A DNA stretch of 64,000 bases, from NCBI RefSeq assembly GCF_028553765.1, contig NZ_CP067134.1, positions 2,461,001-2,525,000 on the forward strand, written 5' to 3'. Source of the stretch: Paracoccus stylophorae. GTDB taxonomy: Bacteria > Pseudomonadota > Alphaproteobacteria > Rhodobacterales > Rhodobacteraceae. A model generated the notes under the pieces. The model was not told the origin of the DNA. It saw only the letters and a list, made by a program, of their open reading frames with translations, and ran no database searches. A program made the translations under genes and the position numbers. Below, one piece after another: positions 7,974 to 16,873 of the stretch; the stretch's first letter is position 1, and the number at the start of each line of letters is the position of its first letter.

Positions 7974-10108
7974 GTGAACTGAACATCAGCAATTTCATCT
8001 GGAACATCGCCGACGATATCCTGCGCGACGTCTATGTCCGGGGAAAGTATCGGGATGTCATTCTGCCGATGACGGTGATTCGGCGTCTTGATGCGGTGCT
8101 GGAGCCGACCAAGGACGCCGTGCTCGCAATGAAGACGCAGCTCGACAAGGCTGGCGTTGCCAATCAGCACGCCGCGTTATGCCAAGCCTCTGGAGAAGCG
8201 TTCTACAACACCTCGCAGTTCCGCCTGCGCGACCTCACATCCCGCGCGCGGCGCCAGCAGTTGAAGGCGGATTTCGAAGCTTACCTCGATGGCTTCTCAC
8301 CGAACGTCCAGGAGGTGCTGGACAAGTTCAAGTTCCGCAATCAGATACCGACCCTGGTCGAAGCTGACGCGCTCGGTTTCCTGCTCGAGAAATTCCTCGA
8401 TCCATCGGTCAACCTCAGCCCGAAGCCTGTGCTGCATGCCGATGGCACCGTGCGCCTGCCGGGCCTCGACAACCACTCCATGGGTACGATCTTCGAGGAG
8501 CTGATCCGGCGCTTCAACGAAGAGAACAACGAGGAAGCCGGCGAGCACTTCACCCCGCGCGACGTGGTGGAGCTCATGTCCCATCTCATCTTCATGCCGA
8601 TCGCCGACGACATCCAGTCGGGCACCTATCTCGTCTATGACGGGGCATGTGGTACCGGCGGCATGCTGACCGTGGCGGAAGAGACGTTCACCAGGCTCGC
8701 GACCGAGCACGGCAAGGAGGTCTCGGTCCATCTCTATGGCCAAGAGGTCAACCCCGAGACCTTCGCCATCAGCAAGGCCGACTTGATCCTGAAGGGCGAA
8801 GGGCTCGAAGCCGAGAACATGAAATTCGGCTCCACGCTCTCGTCGGACGCTTTCCCGTCCCACGAGTTCGACTTCATGCTGTCGAACCCGCCCTACGGCA
8901 AATCGTGGAAGACCGACCTCGAACGCATGGGCGGGAAGAAGGACATTCGCGATCCTCGCTTCCTGATCGAACATGGCGGCGACCCGGAATTCAGCCTGAT
9001 AACCCGCTCCAGCGACGGCCAGATGGTGTTTCTGGCCAACATGCTCAGCAAGATGAAGACGGCCTCGCCCCTCGGCAGCCGCATCGCCGAAGTCCACAAC
9101 GGATCGTCGCTTTTCACCGGCGACGCCGGATCGGGCGAGAGCAACGTTCGGCGCTGGGTGATCGAGAATGACTGGCTGGAGGCCATCGTCGCCCTGCCGC
9201 TGAACATCTTCTACAATACCGGGATTGCGACCTACATCTGGGTGCTGAGCAACCGCAAGGCGGAACACCGCCGCGGCAAGGTGCAACTCATCGACGCCAC
9301 GTCCTGGTTCAGGCCATTGCGCAAGAACCTGGGCAAGAAGAACTGTGAACTGGGGCCCGACGATCTTCGCCGGATCACCGACGCCTTCATGCAGGGCCGT
9401 GAGGACGAGACGTCGAAAATTTTCCCCAACGCGGCGTTCGGCTACTGGAAGGCCACCATCGAACGCCCGTTGCGCCTGAAGGTCGAACTGTCGGACGTCG
9501 CGCTGCGCCGCTTCCGCAAGTCCTGCGCCGATGTGGGCGAGGCCGATCTGGCGCGCGCTGTCGAGGCGGTCGCCGAACATGCGGGCGCCGGCCCGCATCT
9601 CGACTTCAACCGCTTCGCCGCGCAGGTCGAGGCGGCGGCCGCCGGGCTTGGCATCCGGATGACCGCCAAGCGCCAGAAGCTGTTGATGTCGGCGTTGGGG
9701 GTGAAGGCGGCGGAAGCCGCGCCGGTCATCCGGAAAGTCACGAAGCCGAAGGCCGGCGCGGACATCGACCACGACGCGCTTCACGGCAGCTATCGCACCA
9801 CCATCGACGGCAAGCAGGTGGTGGTGGAATACGAGCCGGATTCGGAGCTGCGGGACACCGAACAGGTGCCGTTCCTTGAGGACGGCGGGATCGAGGCCTT
9901 CGTCCGGCGCGAGGTGCTGCCCCATGCGCCCGACGCATGGATCGACGCCTCGAAGACGGTGATCGGCTACGAGATCAGCTTCACGCGGCATTTCTACAAG
10001 CCGCAGCCGCTGCGAGAGCTCGACCAGATCGAGGCGGATATCCGCGCGCTGGAGCAGGAGACGGAGGGCCTGCTGGAGGACGTGCTGGTCGGAGGCCGGG
10101 GCGCATGA
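7970..10108 (+). CDS. hsdM: Type I restriction system DNA methyltransferase subunit
   Basis: A 712-residue HsdM. The N-terminal domain (SNFIWNIADDILRDVYVRGK) is typical. The SAM-binding motif ACGTGG is near residues 226-231 and the catalytic NPPY of N6-adenine methylases is at 305-308. The C-terminal 200 residues are longer than in classic HsdM. The start is a TTG embedded in ATTGA, overlapping the stop of the HTH gene. It would modify adenine in the sequence chosen by HsdS, protecting it from HsdR. Confidence 0.95.
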   Translation: MSELNISNFIWNIADDILRDVYVRGKYRDVILPMTVIRRLDAVLEPTKDAVLAMKTQLDKAGVANQHAALCQASGEAFYNTSQFRLRDLTSRARRQQLKADFEAYLDGFSPNVQEVLDKFKFRNQIPTLVEADALGFLLEKFLDPSVNLSPKPVLHADGTVRLPGLDNHSMGTIFEELIRRFNEENNEEAGEHFTPRDVVELMSHLIFMPIADDIQSGTYLVYDGACGTGGMLTVAEETFTRLATEHGKEVSVHLYGQEVNPETFAISKADLILKGEGLEAENMKFGSTLSSDAFPSHEFDFMLSNPPYGKSWKTDLERMGGKKDIRDPRFLIEHGGDPEFSLITRSSDGQMVFLANMLSKMKTASPLGSRIAEVHNGSSLFTGDAGSGESNVRRWVIENDWLEAIVALPLNIFYNTGIATYIWVLSNRKAEHRRGKVQLIDATSWFRPLRKNLGKKNCELGPDDLRRITDAFMQGREDETSKIFPNAAFGYWKATIERPLRLKVELSDVALRRFRKSCADVGEADLARAVEAVAEHAGAGPHLDFNRFAAQVEAAAAGLGIRMTAKRQKLLMSALGVKAAEAAPVIRKVTKPKAGADIDHDALHGSYRTTIDGKQVVVEYEPDSELRDTEQVPFLEDGGIEAFVRREVLPHAPDAWIDASKTVIGYEISFTRHFYKPQPLRELDQIEADIRALEQETEGLLEDVLVGGRGA

Positions 10109-11475
10109 CGGCGCGCGCGCTTACCGTGGCACCGTCGGCGGAACGCGGGGGGCTTGCCCCCTATGCCTCCTATCGCGACAGCGGGTTGCCCTGGCTCGGC
10201 GCGATCCCGTCCCATTGGGACGTGCGCCGCAACGGCCGCCTGTTTGCCGAGCGCGTCGAGACCGGCTTCGAGGATCTGCCGATCCTGGAGGTTTCGCTGC
10301 GCACGGGCGTGCGGGTCCGTGACATGGAGAACGGCGCCCGGAAACAGCAGATGGCGGACCGCAGCAAGTACAAGCGCGCTGTCCGGGGCGACATCGCCTA
10401 CAACATGATGCGCATGTGGCAGGGCGCGGTGGGTGTCGCGCCGGAGGACGGCCTGATCAGCCCCGCCTATGTCGTCGCGCGGCCGTTCCCCGAGGTCGAT
10501 CCGCGCTACTACACCTATCTGTTCCGCACGCCCGCCTATATGCGCGAGGTGAACAAGTTTTCACGCGGCATCGTCTCGGACCGCAACCGGCTCTATTGGG
10601 GCGAGTTCAAGCAGATGCCGTCTGCCTTCCCTCCGACCGGGGAGCAGGCGCGGATCGCGGATTTCCTTGATGCCCATGGCCGTCTGACGGCCCGCCTGAT
10701 CCGCAACAAGCGGCGGCTGATCGGCCTGTTGAACGAGCAGAAGCAGGCGATCATCAACCGCGCCGTCACCCGCGGCCTGAACCCCACCGCCCCGAAGAAG
10801 CCCACCGGCATCGACTGGATGCCCGAGGTTCCGGCGCATTGGAAGATTCTGAAACTCAAACGGTTTTCCCGCATGAAGAGCGGGGATTCTATTACTGCGG
10901 AGAGCATCGACGAAACTGGAACCTATCCGGTCTACGGGGGAAACGGACTGCGCGGATACACCGACCGTTTCACACATGACGGAACGTTCGCGCTGATCGG
11001 GAGACAAGGCGCCCTTTGTGGAAACGTCCACCGCGTGTCGGGAACCCTCTGGGCTTCTGAGCATGCGATTGTGACGACACTCGAGCCCCCTCACGATCTC
11101 GATTGGTTCGTGGAATTGTTGCGGGTCATGGACCTGAACCAGTATTCCGAGTCAGCGGCGCAACCGGGTCTCGCAGTTGACGATATTGCGAATCTCTACG
11201 CGCCTCTGCCGCCGCCGGGGGAACAAGTCGAAATCGCACAACACTTCAGAAACGAGTTCACGGACTTAAATGCTGTCTTGGAGCGCACAGGTCGCGAAAT
11301 CACCCTCATCCGCGAATACCGCGAGCGGCTGATTGCCGATGTCGTCACCGGCAAGCTGGACGTGCGCCACATCGAGATCGCGGCGCCTGACGACGAGGCG
11401 GACATCGACAAGGACGACGCGCCGGACGACCTGGAGACCGAGGACACGGACGACCTGGCGGAGGCCGAGGACTGA
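10105..11475 (+). CDS. hsdS: Type I restriction system specificity subunit
   Basis: A 456-residue protein with two target-recognition regions. The first begins near SGLPWLGAIPSHW and the second near GIDWMPEVPAHW, each followed by a helical spacer (QARIADFLD...LIGLLNEQKQAI and EQVEIAQHF...YRERLIADVVTGKLDVR). The last 30 residues are a strongly acidic tail (DDEADIDKDDAPDD). It overlaps hsdM by four bases. By eye the second recognition domain has lower G+C than the first, as expected when recognition domains are exchanged. Confidence 0.93.
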   Translation: MTARALTVAPSAERGGLAPYASYRDSGLPWLGAIPSHWDVRRNGRLFAERVETGFEDLPILEVSLRTGVRVRDMENGARKQQMADRSKYKRAVRGDIAYNMMRMWQGAVGVAPEDGLISPAYVVARPFPEVDPRYYTYLFRTPAYMREVNKFSRGIVSDRNRLYWGEFKQMPSAFPPTGEQARIADFLDAHGRLTARLIRNKRRLIGLLNEQKQAIINRAVTRGLNPTAPKKPTGIDWMPEVPAHWKILKLKRFSRMKSGDSITAESIDETGTYPVYGGNGLRGYTDRFTHDGTFALIGRQGALCGNVHRVSGTLWASEHAIVTTLEPPHDLDWFVELLRVMDLNQYSESAAQPGLAVDDIANLYAPLPPPGEQVEIAQHFRNEFTDLNAVLERTGREITLIREYRERLIADVVTGKLDVRHIEIAAPDDEADIDKDDAPDDLETEDTDDLAEAED

Positions 11476-11477
11476 CC

Positions 11478-12149
11478 ATGCCGCCGCCCGCCGCCCCGAA
11501 AATCTATCACATCGTGCACGTTGACCGGCTGCCCTCGATCATCGCCGAGGGCGGTCTGCTGTGCGATGCCGAGATCGTCCGGCGCACGGCGGCCGCCCCC
11601 GCCATGGGCACCACCATCGGGATGACCAGCATCAAGGAACGGCGGCTGAACGAGCTCGAGCTTTCCAGCCATCCCGGCCTGCGGGTCGGCGGCTGCGTGC
11701 CCTTCTACTTCTGCCCGCGCTCGATCATGCTCTATCTGATCCATTGCGCGAACCATGCCGAGCTTGCCTATCGCGGCGGCCAGGGACCGATCGTCCATCT
11801 GGAGGCCGACCTGCGCGACAGCGTCGCCTGGGCGGAACGCAACCGCTCCCGCTGGGCCTTCACCCTGTCGAACGCCGGGGCCTATTACTTCGAGGACCGG
11901 GCCGACCTCGGGCAGCTTGATGCGATCAACTGGGACGCGGTCCAGACGAACCGCTGGGCGGGGAACGGCATCTCGCGCTCGGTCAAGGAAGGCAAGCAGG
12001 CGGAATTTCTCATTGAGACGTCTTTTCCATGGCAGCTTGTGACCCGGATCGGGGTAAGGTCGCAGCAGGTCTACGGGCAAGTCAGAGCGGCGTTGCAGGC
12101 GGCGGAGCATAAGCCGCATGTCGAAATCAAGCCGGATTGGTACTATTGA
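11478..12149 (+). CDS. darT: DarT thymidine DNA ADP-ribosyltransferase toxin
   Basis: A 223-residue protein of the DUF4433/DarT family. Visible elements are the N-terminal IYHIVHVDRLPSIIAEGGL segment, the TSIKERR region with the likely NAD-contacting arginine (R55/R56), FYFCPRSIMLY near residue 78, and KQAEFLIE near 173-180 holding the putative catalytic glutamate E176. The family uses NAD to ADP-ribosylate thymidine in single-stranded DNA, halting replication and blocking phage. It begins three bases after hsdS and is followed by darG. The start ATG is the first in frame. Confidence 0.9.
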   Translation: MPPPAAPKIYHIVHVDRLPSIIAEGGLLCDAEIVRRTAAAPAMGTTIGMTSIKERRLNELELSSHPGLRVGGCVPFYFCPRSIMLYLIHCANHAELAYRGGQGPIVHLEADLRDSVAWAERNRSRWAFTLSNAGAYYFEDRADLGQLDAINWDAVQTNRWAGNGISRSVKEGKQAEFLIETSFPWQLVTRIGVRSQQVYGQVRAALQAAEHKPHVEIKPDWYY

Positions 12150-12166
12150 TGGGGAGGGAGGCCGCG

Positions 12167-13231
12167 ATGTTTGAATACAAGACTGGCGATATTCTGGCCG
12201 CTGATGCCGATGCCCTGGTGAATACGGTGAACTGCGTTGGCGTGATGGGCCGAGGGATCGCGCTTCAGTTCAAGAACGCGTTCCCGGAGAATTTCCGCGC
12301 CTACGAGCAAGCCTGCAAGCGTGATGAAGTCCGGCCCGGCCATATGTTCGTCTTCGAGACCGGACAGCTGACCAGCCCGCGATACATCATCAATTTCCCG
12401 ACCAAGCGCCACTGGCGCGGCAAGAGCCGTATGGAGGACATAGACGCGGGGCTGAAGGATCTGCAGCGCGTCATTCGAGAGAAGAAGATTCGGTCAATCG
12501 CTATCCCCCCGCTTGGCAGTGGGCTGGGCGGTCTCGACTGGAATGAGGTCCGGCCAAGGATCGAGGAGGCGCTGCGCGGCTTCAACGACCTGCAAGTCAT
12601 CATCTTCCAGCCGAATGGCGCACCGGAACCGGCCCGGATGGCAAGGCGGCAGACGGCGCCGAACATGACCCCCGGCCGTGCGGCGCTGGTCGGCCTGATG
12701 GACCGTTACCTCAGCGGGCTGCTGGACCCGTTCGTGACGCTGCTCGAAGTGCACAAGCTCATGTATTTCATGAAGGTCAGCGGCGAGCCGTCGATGGAGC
12801 GGCTCCGGGTAGTGAAGGGCCCATACGGCCCGTATTCGGAAAACCTGACCCACGTCCTGCGCGAGATCGAAGGGTATTTCGTCTCCGGATACCGCGACGG
12901 CGGCGATGCGCCCAACAAGCAGCTCGAGCTTGTGCCGGGAGCTGTGCAGGACGCCGACGAATTCCTCGGAGAGCATCCCGACACACGCGCCCGTTTCGAC
13001 AAGGTGGCCAACCTGGTGGAAGGCTTCGAGACGCCATTCGGCCTTGAGCTTCTGTCAACGGTGCACTGGGTGATCACGCACGAGTCGCCGAACTCGATCA
13101 ATGAGGCGGTCTCCAAGGTTTACGGGTGGAATGATCGCAAGAAACAGTTCTCGCCGCGGCAGGTCGCACTGGCGGCGGAGGTCCTTCAGAAGAAGGGCTG
13201 GATCGATGCCGGTGCATTGCAGGCGGGCTGA
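12167..13231 (+). CDS. darG: DarG macrodomain antitoxin
   Basis: A 354-residue protein. Residues 1-150 are a macrodomain: ALVNTVNCVGVMGRGIALQFK and IPPLGSGLGGLDW match the ADP-ribose-binding loops. It would remove ADP-ribose from DNA. Residues 165-354 form the DarG C-terminal domain, which in known systems binds and inhibits DarT directly. The ATG at 12167 has a strong ribosome site (GGAGGGAGG); an earlier in-frame ATG at 12137 lies inside darT and is less likely. The stop overlaps the hsdR start (TGATG). Confidence 0.9.
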   Translation: MFEYKTGDILAADADALVNTVNCVGVMGRGIALQFKNAFPENFRAYEQACKRDEVRPGHMFVFETGQLTSPRYIINFPTKRHWRGKSRMEDIDAGLKDLQRVIREKKIRSIAIPPLGSGLGGLDWNEVRPRIEEALRGFNDLQVIIFQPNGAPEPARMARRQTAPNMTPGRAALVGLMDRYLSGLLDPFVTLLEVHKLMYFMKVSGEPSMERLRVVKGPYGPYSENLTHVLREIEGYFVSGYRDGGDAPNKQLELVPGAVQDADEFLGEHPDTRARFDKVANLVEGFETPFGLELLSTVHWVITHESPNSINEAVSKVYGWNDRKKQFSPRQVALAAEVLQKKGWIDAGALQAG

Positions 13232-16170
13232 TGACGACGGACACCAGCGAGAAAGGCCTCGAAGCCCTCATCGTCCGCTCGCTCATTGACGAGGCGGGTT
13301 ACGTTGCCGGGGCTTCGAAGGATTTCGACCGGGACCACGCCGTTGACCTGACGAAGCTGTCCGACTTCCTCAACGCGACACAGCCCGAGGCTGTCGAGGC
13401 GCTCGGCATCGGCGAGGATGGACCGAAGCGGCTGCAGTTCCTGCACCGGCTTCAGGGCGAGATCGCCAAGCGCGGCGTCATCGACGTCCTGCGCAACGGC
13501 GTGAAGCACGGCCCCGGCTCAGTGGAGCTGTTCTTCGGCACGCCGACCCCGGGCAACGCCAAGGCCGAGGCGTTGTTCGCCGCGAATATCTTCAGCGTCA
13601 CCCGCCAGCTGCACTATTCGAAGGACGCCACCAAGCTGTCGCTCGACGTGGCCGTCTTCATCAATGGTCTGCCGGTTGCCACCTTCGAGCTGAAGAACAG
13701 CCTGACCAAGCAGACGGTCGAGGACGCGATCGAGCAATACAAGCGCGACCGCAGTCCGAAGGAGTTACTGTTCCAGTTCGGCCGCTGCGTCGTCCACTTC
13801 GCCGTGGACGATCACGAGGTGCGGATGTGCACCCAGCTGAAGGGCAAGGCGTCCTGGTTCCTGCCGTTCAACAAGGGCTGGAACGACGGCGCGGGCAATC
13901 CGCCGAACCCTCATGGGCTGAAGACCGACTACCTGTGGAAGGAGTACCTGACGAAGCGAAACCTCACCGACATCCTTGAGAACTATGCGCAGGTGGTCGA
14001 GGAGGTCGACGAGCGCGGCAAGAAGAAGCCGCCGAAGCAGGTCTTCCCGCGGTTTCACCAGCTTGACGTGGTGCGCAAGCTGCTGGCCGATGCCGAAGCC
14101 GTAGGGGCCGGAAAGCGGTACCTGATCCAGCACTCGGCCGGTTCGGGCAAGAGCAACTCGATTGCTTGGCTCGCCCACCAGTTGATCGGCCTGGAGACGG
14201 CCGGAACGATGACCTTCGACTCCGTCGTCGTGGTCACCGACCGGCGCGTTCTGGACAAACAGATCCGCGATACGATCAAACAGTTCGCGCAGGTGTCATC
14301 CGTCGTGGGCCACGCCGAAAAGTCTGGCGACCTGCGCGCCTTCCTGAAGGCCGGCAAGAAAATCATCATCACGACGGTGCAGAAGTTCCCCTTCATCCTC
14401 GACGAGATCGGCGACGAGCACCGTGGGCGAACCTTCGCCATCATCATCGACGAGGCCCATTCCAGCCAGGGCGGCCGCACTGCCGCGAAGATGAACATCG
14501 CGCTCGCGGCGAATGGCGCCGAGGAGGAGGACGAGACGGTCGAGGATGCCATCAACCGGCTGATGGAAGCTCGGAAGGTGCTGTCGAACGCCAGCTATTT
14601 CGCGTTCACCGCCACGCCAAAGAACAAGACCCTGGAGGTATTCGGCGCTCCGGTCCCGCAGGGCGACAAGGTCAAGCACGTGCCTTTCCACAGCTACACG
14701 ATGAAGCAGGCGATTCAGGAGGGCTTCATCCTCGACGTGCTGAAGCACTACACGCCGGTCGACAGCTACTACCGGCTCATGAAGACGGTTGAGGACGATC
14801 CCAAGTTCGACACGAAGCGGGCGCAGAAAAAGCTGCGCAAGTATGTGGAATCCCATGACCATGCGATCCGGAAGAAGGCCGAGATCATGGTCGATCACTT
14901 CCACGACCAGGTCATCGCGCACCGCAAGATCGGCGGTGCGGCCCGGGCGATGGTCATCACCAACGGGATTCAGCGCGCGATCCAGTACTTCCACGCCTTC
15001 CAGGCCTATCTGAAGGAACGCAAGAGCCCGTACCAAGCCATCGTCGCCTTCTCGGGCGAACATGAGTATGGCGGCCAGAAGGTCACGGAAGCGACGATGA
15101 ACGGCTTTCCGAGCAGCCAGATCGAGGAGCTGATTCAAAAGGATCCGTATCGCTTCCTGATTGTCGCGGACAAGTTTCAGACCGGCTATGACGAGCCGCT
15201 GCTGCACACGATGTACGTGGACAAGACGCTGTCCGGCGTGAAGGCGGTGCAAACCCTGTCGCGGCTGAACCGGGCACATCCGCAGAAGCACGACACCTTT
15301 GTTCTCGACTTCATGAACGACTTCGACGCCATCAAGGCATCCTTCGAGCCGTACTATCGGACCACGATTCTCAGCGAAGAGACCGATCCTAACAAGCTGC
15401 ACGATTTGAAGGCCTCACTGGACGGCTACCAGGTCTATTCTTGGGAACAGGTGGAGGACTTGGTGGCGCTCTACCTCGGCGGCGCGGACCGGGACAAGCT
15501 CGACCCGATTCTCGACGCTTGCGTGGCCGTATACAAGGCAGACCTCGACGAGGACGGACAGGTCGACTTCAAGGGCAAGGCGAAGGCGTTCACCAGGACA
15601 TACGGCTTCCTGGCTGCGATCCTTCCCTTCAGCAATGCCGATTGGGAGAAGCTGTCGATCTTCCTGAATTTCCTGACGCCGAAGCTGCCGGCCCCGGAGG
15701 AGCCGGACCTGTCAAAGGGTATTCTCGAGGCAATCGACATGGACAGCTATCGGGTCGAAGCTCAGGCAACCATGGCCATCGTGTTGCCCGACGCAGACGC
15801 AGAAATCGAGCCCGTGCCGACCACGGGGGGCGGCGGCCGGCCCGATCCAGAGCTTGATCTCCTGAGCAATATTCTAAAGATTTTCAACGAGATGTTCGGC
15901 AATATCGAGTGGAAGGACAAGGACAAGATCGGGAAGGTGATTGCAGAGGAACTGCCCGCGAAAGTCTCGGCGGACAGGGCGTATCAGAACGCCATGAAAA
16001 ACTCGGACAAGCAGAACGCCCGGATCGAGCACGACAAGGCACTTGAACGCGCAGTGATCGAGCTGCTCTCCGACCATACCGAGTTGTTCAAGCAGTTCTC
16101 CGACAACCCGTCGTTCAAGAAATGGCTGTCCGAAACGATCTTCACAGCGACATACGCCGATGCATCGTAA
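13231..16170 (+). CDS. hsdR: Type I restriction system endonuclease/translocase subunit
   Basis: A 979-residue HsdR. The PD-(D/E)xK nuclease is visible as D139 followed by E153-L-K155. The SF2 motor has Walker A GSGKS near residue 305, DEAH at 407-410, then SAT-like FTATPKN and the RLNRAHPQK motif VI region. Coiled helical C-terminus from about 860. It would translocate DNA and cut unmodified targets together with HsdM and HsdS. The start overlaps the darG stop, so all genes from the HTH gene (7764) to hsdR look like one transcript. Confidence 0.95.
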   Translation: MTTDTSEKGLEALIVRSLIDEAGYVAGASKDFDRDHAVDLTKLSDFLNATQPEAVEALGIGEDGPKRLQFLHRLQGEIAKRGVIDVLRNGVKHGPGSVELFFGTPTPGNAKAEALFAANIFSVTRQLHYSKDATKLSLDVAVFINGLPVATFELKNSLTKQTVEDAIEQYKRDRSPKELLFQFGRCVVHFAVDDHEVRMCTQLKGKASWFLPFNKGWNDGAGNPPNPHGLKTDYLWKEYLTKRNLTDILENYAQVVEEVDERGKKKPPKQVFPRFHQLDVVRKLLADAEAVGAGKRYLIQHSAGSGKSNSIAWLAHQLIGLETAGTMTFDSVVVVTDRRVLDKQIRDTIKQFAQVSSVVGHAEKSGDLRAFLKAGKKIIITTVQKFPFILDEIGDEHRGRTFAIIIDEAHSSQGGRTAAKMNIALAANGAEEEDETVEDAINRLMEARKVLSNASYFAFTATPKNKTLEVFGAPVPQGDKVKHVPFHSYTMKQAIQEGFILDVLKHYTPVDSYYRLMKTVEDDPKFDTKRAQKKLRKYVESHDHAIRKKAEIMVDHFHDQVIAHRKIGGAARAMVITNGIQRAIQYFHAFQAYLKERKSPYQAIVAFSGEHEYGGQKVTEATMNGFPSSQIEELIQKDPYRFLIVADKFQTGYDEPLLHTMYVDKTLSGVKAVQTLSRLNRAHPQKHDTFVLDFMNDFDAIKASFEPYYRTTILSEETDPNKLHDLKASLDGYQVYSWEQVEDLVALYLGGADRDKLDPILDACVAVYKADLDEDGQVDFKGKAKAFTRTYGFLAAILPFSNADWEKLSIFLNFLTPKLPAPEEPDLSKGILEAIDMDSYRVEAQATMAIVLPDADAEIEPVPTTGGGGRPDPELDLLSNILKIFNEMFGNIEWKDKDKIGKVIAEELPAKVSADRAYQNAMKNSDKQNARIEHDKALERAVIELLSDHTELFKQFSDNPSFKKWLSETIFTATYADAS

Positions 16171-16406
16171 CGGCGAGACCGGAAAAGTTCGACGTGAGGG
16201 GCCATAGGAAGCGAAGGGAACCGGGATCGGAGTCCGCGCTGGCGCGAAATAAAATCGTTTATAGTCAGATGATTACAGGCTGTTCACCGAAGCGGCGCAG
16301 TCAACAGGTCCGGAGAATATCGGCCCCGAGAGAACACTTTCAGGCCTATTGGCGGCAGGGTCAGTGTTCAGCCCATCCCGCATAACCCTTGAAAACAACG
16401 GAAAAA

Positions 16407-16422
16407 TCCGGCCGCGGCCGGA
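16407..16422 (-). terminator. Palindrome with T-run on the minus strand
   Basis: TCCGGCCG and CGGCCGGA form a perfect 16-base palindrome. Read on the minus strand it is followed by TTTTTCC, the form of an intrinsic terminator. On the plus strand it lies about 240 bases after hsdR. Confidence 0.45.
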
Positions 16423-16641
16423 TCGGGAGAACGCTTTCGCGGGTGCAAGTGGCGGAGGGGATGGGCCTGCCGTCGAACCTTCTCTGCCCTTTAACACGTT
16501 GATTCATTAGTGCGAATTCCAGGCGATCTCCTTCAGATTGTGCTTTGACGTCGATGGGCCCCGCTTCCACAACGAATGACGCGCAAGCGCGAGAGTTCCC
16601 CGGCTTCGACCTCCTTCCCCTCGCGGGACGGTGGCGTTACG

Positions 16642-16689
16642 GCTCTCGGGCGAGGTCTTGAAGTAGCGGAAGGGCGATCGCTGAGTCAT
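16642..16689 (-). pseudogene. IS6-family transposase, N-terminal scar
   Basis: The minus-strand reading from ATG at 16689 is MTQRSPFRYFKTSPES, which closely matches the start of IS6/IS26-family transposases. Homology is lost after about 16 residues and the frame soon ends. This looks like the stump of an insertion sequence at the left border of the metal island. Recognition rests on a short peptide only. Confidence 0.55.
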
Positions 16690-16873
16690 GGCGACCGGCT
16701 ACGGGGCTAGTTGCACCCGTGGCAACCGGGTTCCTTTTACAGGTCCGCAGGCAGCCTTCCGCCGATTTGTGCGTCTTCGGCTCTTGTCGGCTGACCGAAA
16801 GGAGAAGGGTGGTTGCGAGGCGAGTGTCTCCCAACTAAGCGGACATTCGGACGGCGGGCAAGGCCGCGTCAAC

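Larger units (their letters stand above)
16171..16873. other. Gene-poor stretch after hsdR
   Basis: About 700 bases with no intact gene. It contains the 16-base G+C palindrome at 16407-16422, an IS6-type transposase N-terminal remnant on the minus strand at 16642-16689, and the likely upstream region of the M23 peptidase gene. An A+T-rich patch (AAATAAAATCGTTTATAG) near 16245-16265 could hold a promoter. Nothing else is recognised. Confidence 0.5.

Noticed and set aside
8297..9991. Minus-strand open frame of 564 codons opposite hsdM
   Set aside because: Shadow frame; hsdM has all methylase motifs on the plus strand.
14296..15402. Minus-strand open frame of 368 codons inside hsdR
   Set aside because: No recognisable domain and wholly contained in hsdR.
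16171..16400. tRNA or small RNA gene after hsdR as an attachment site
   Set aside because: No cloverleaf-compatible arms or conserved T-loop found by eye.
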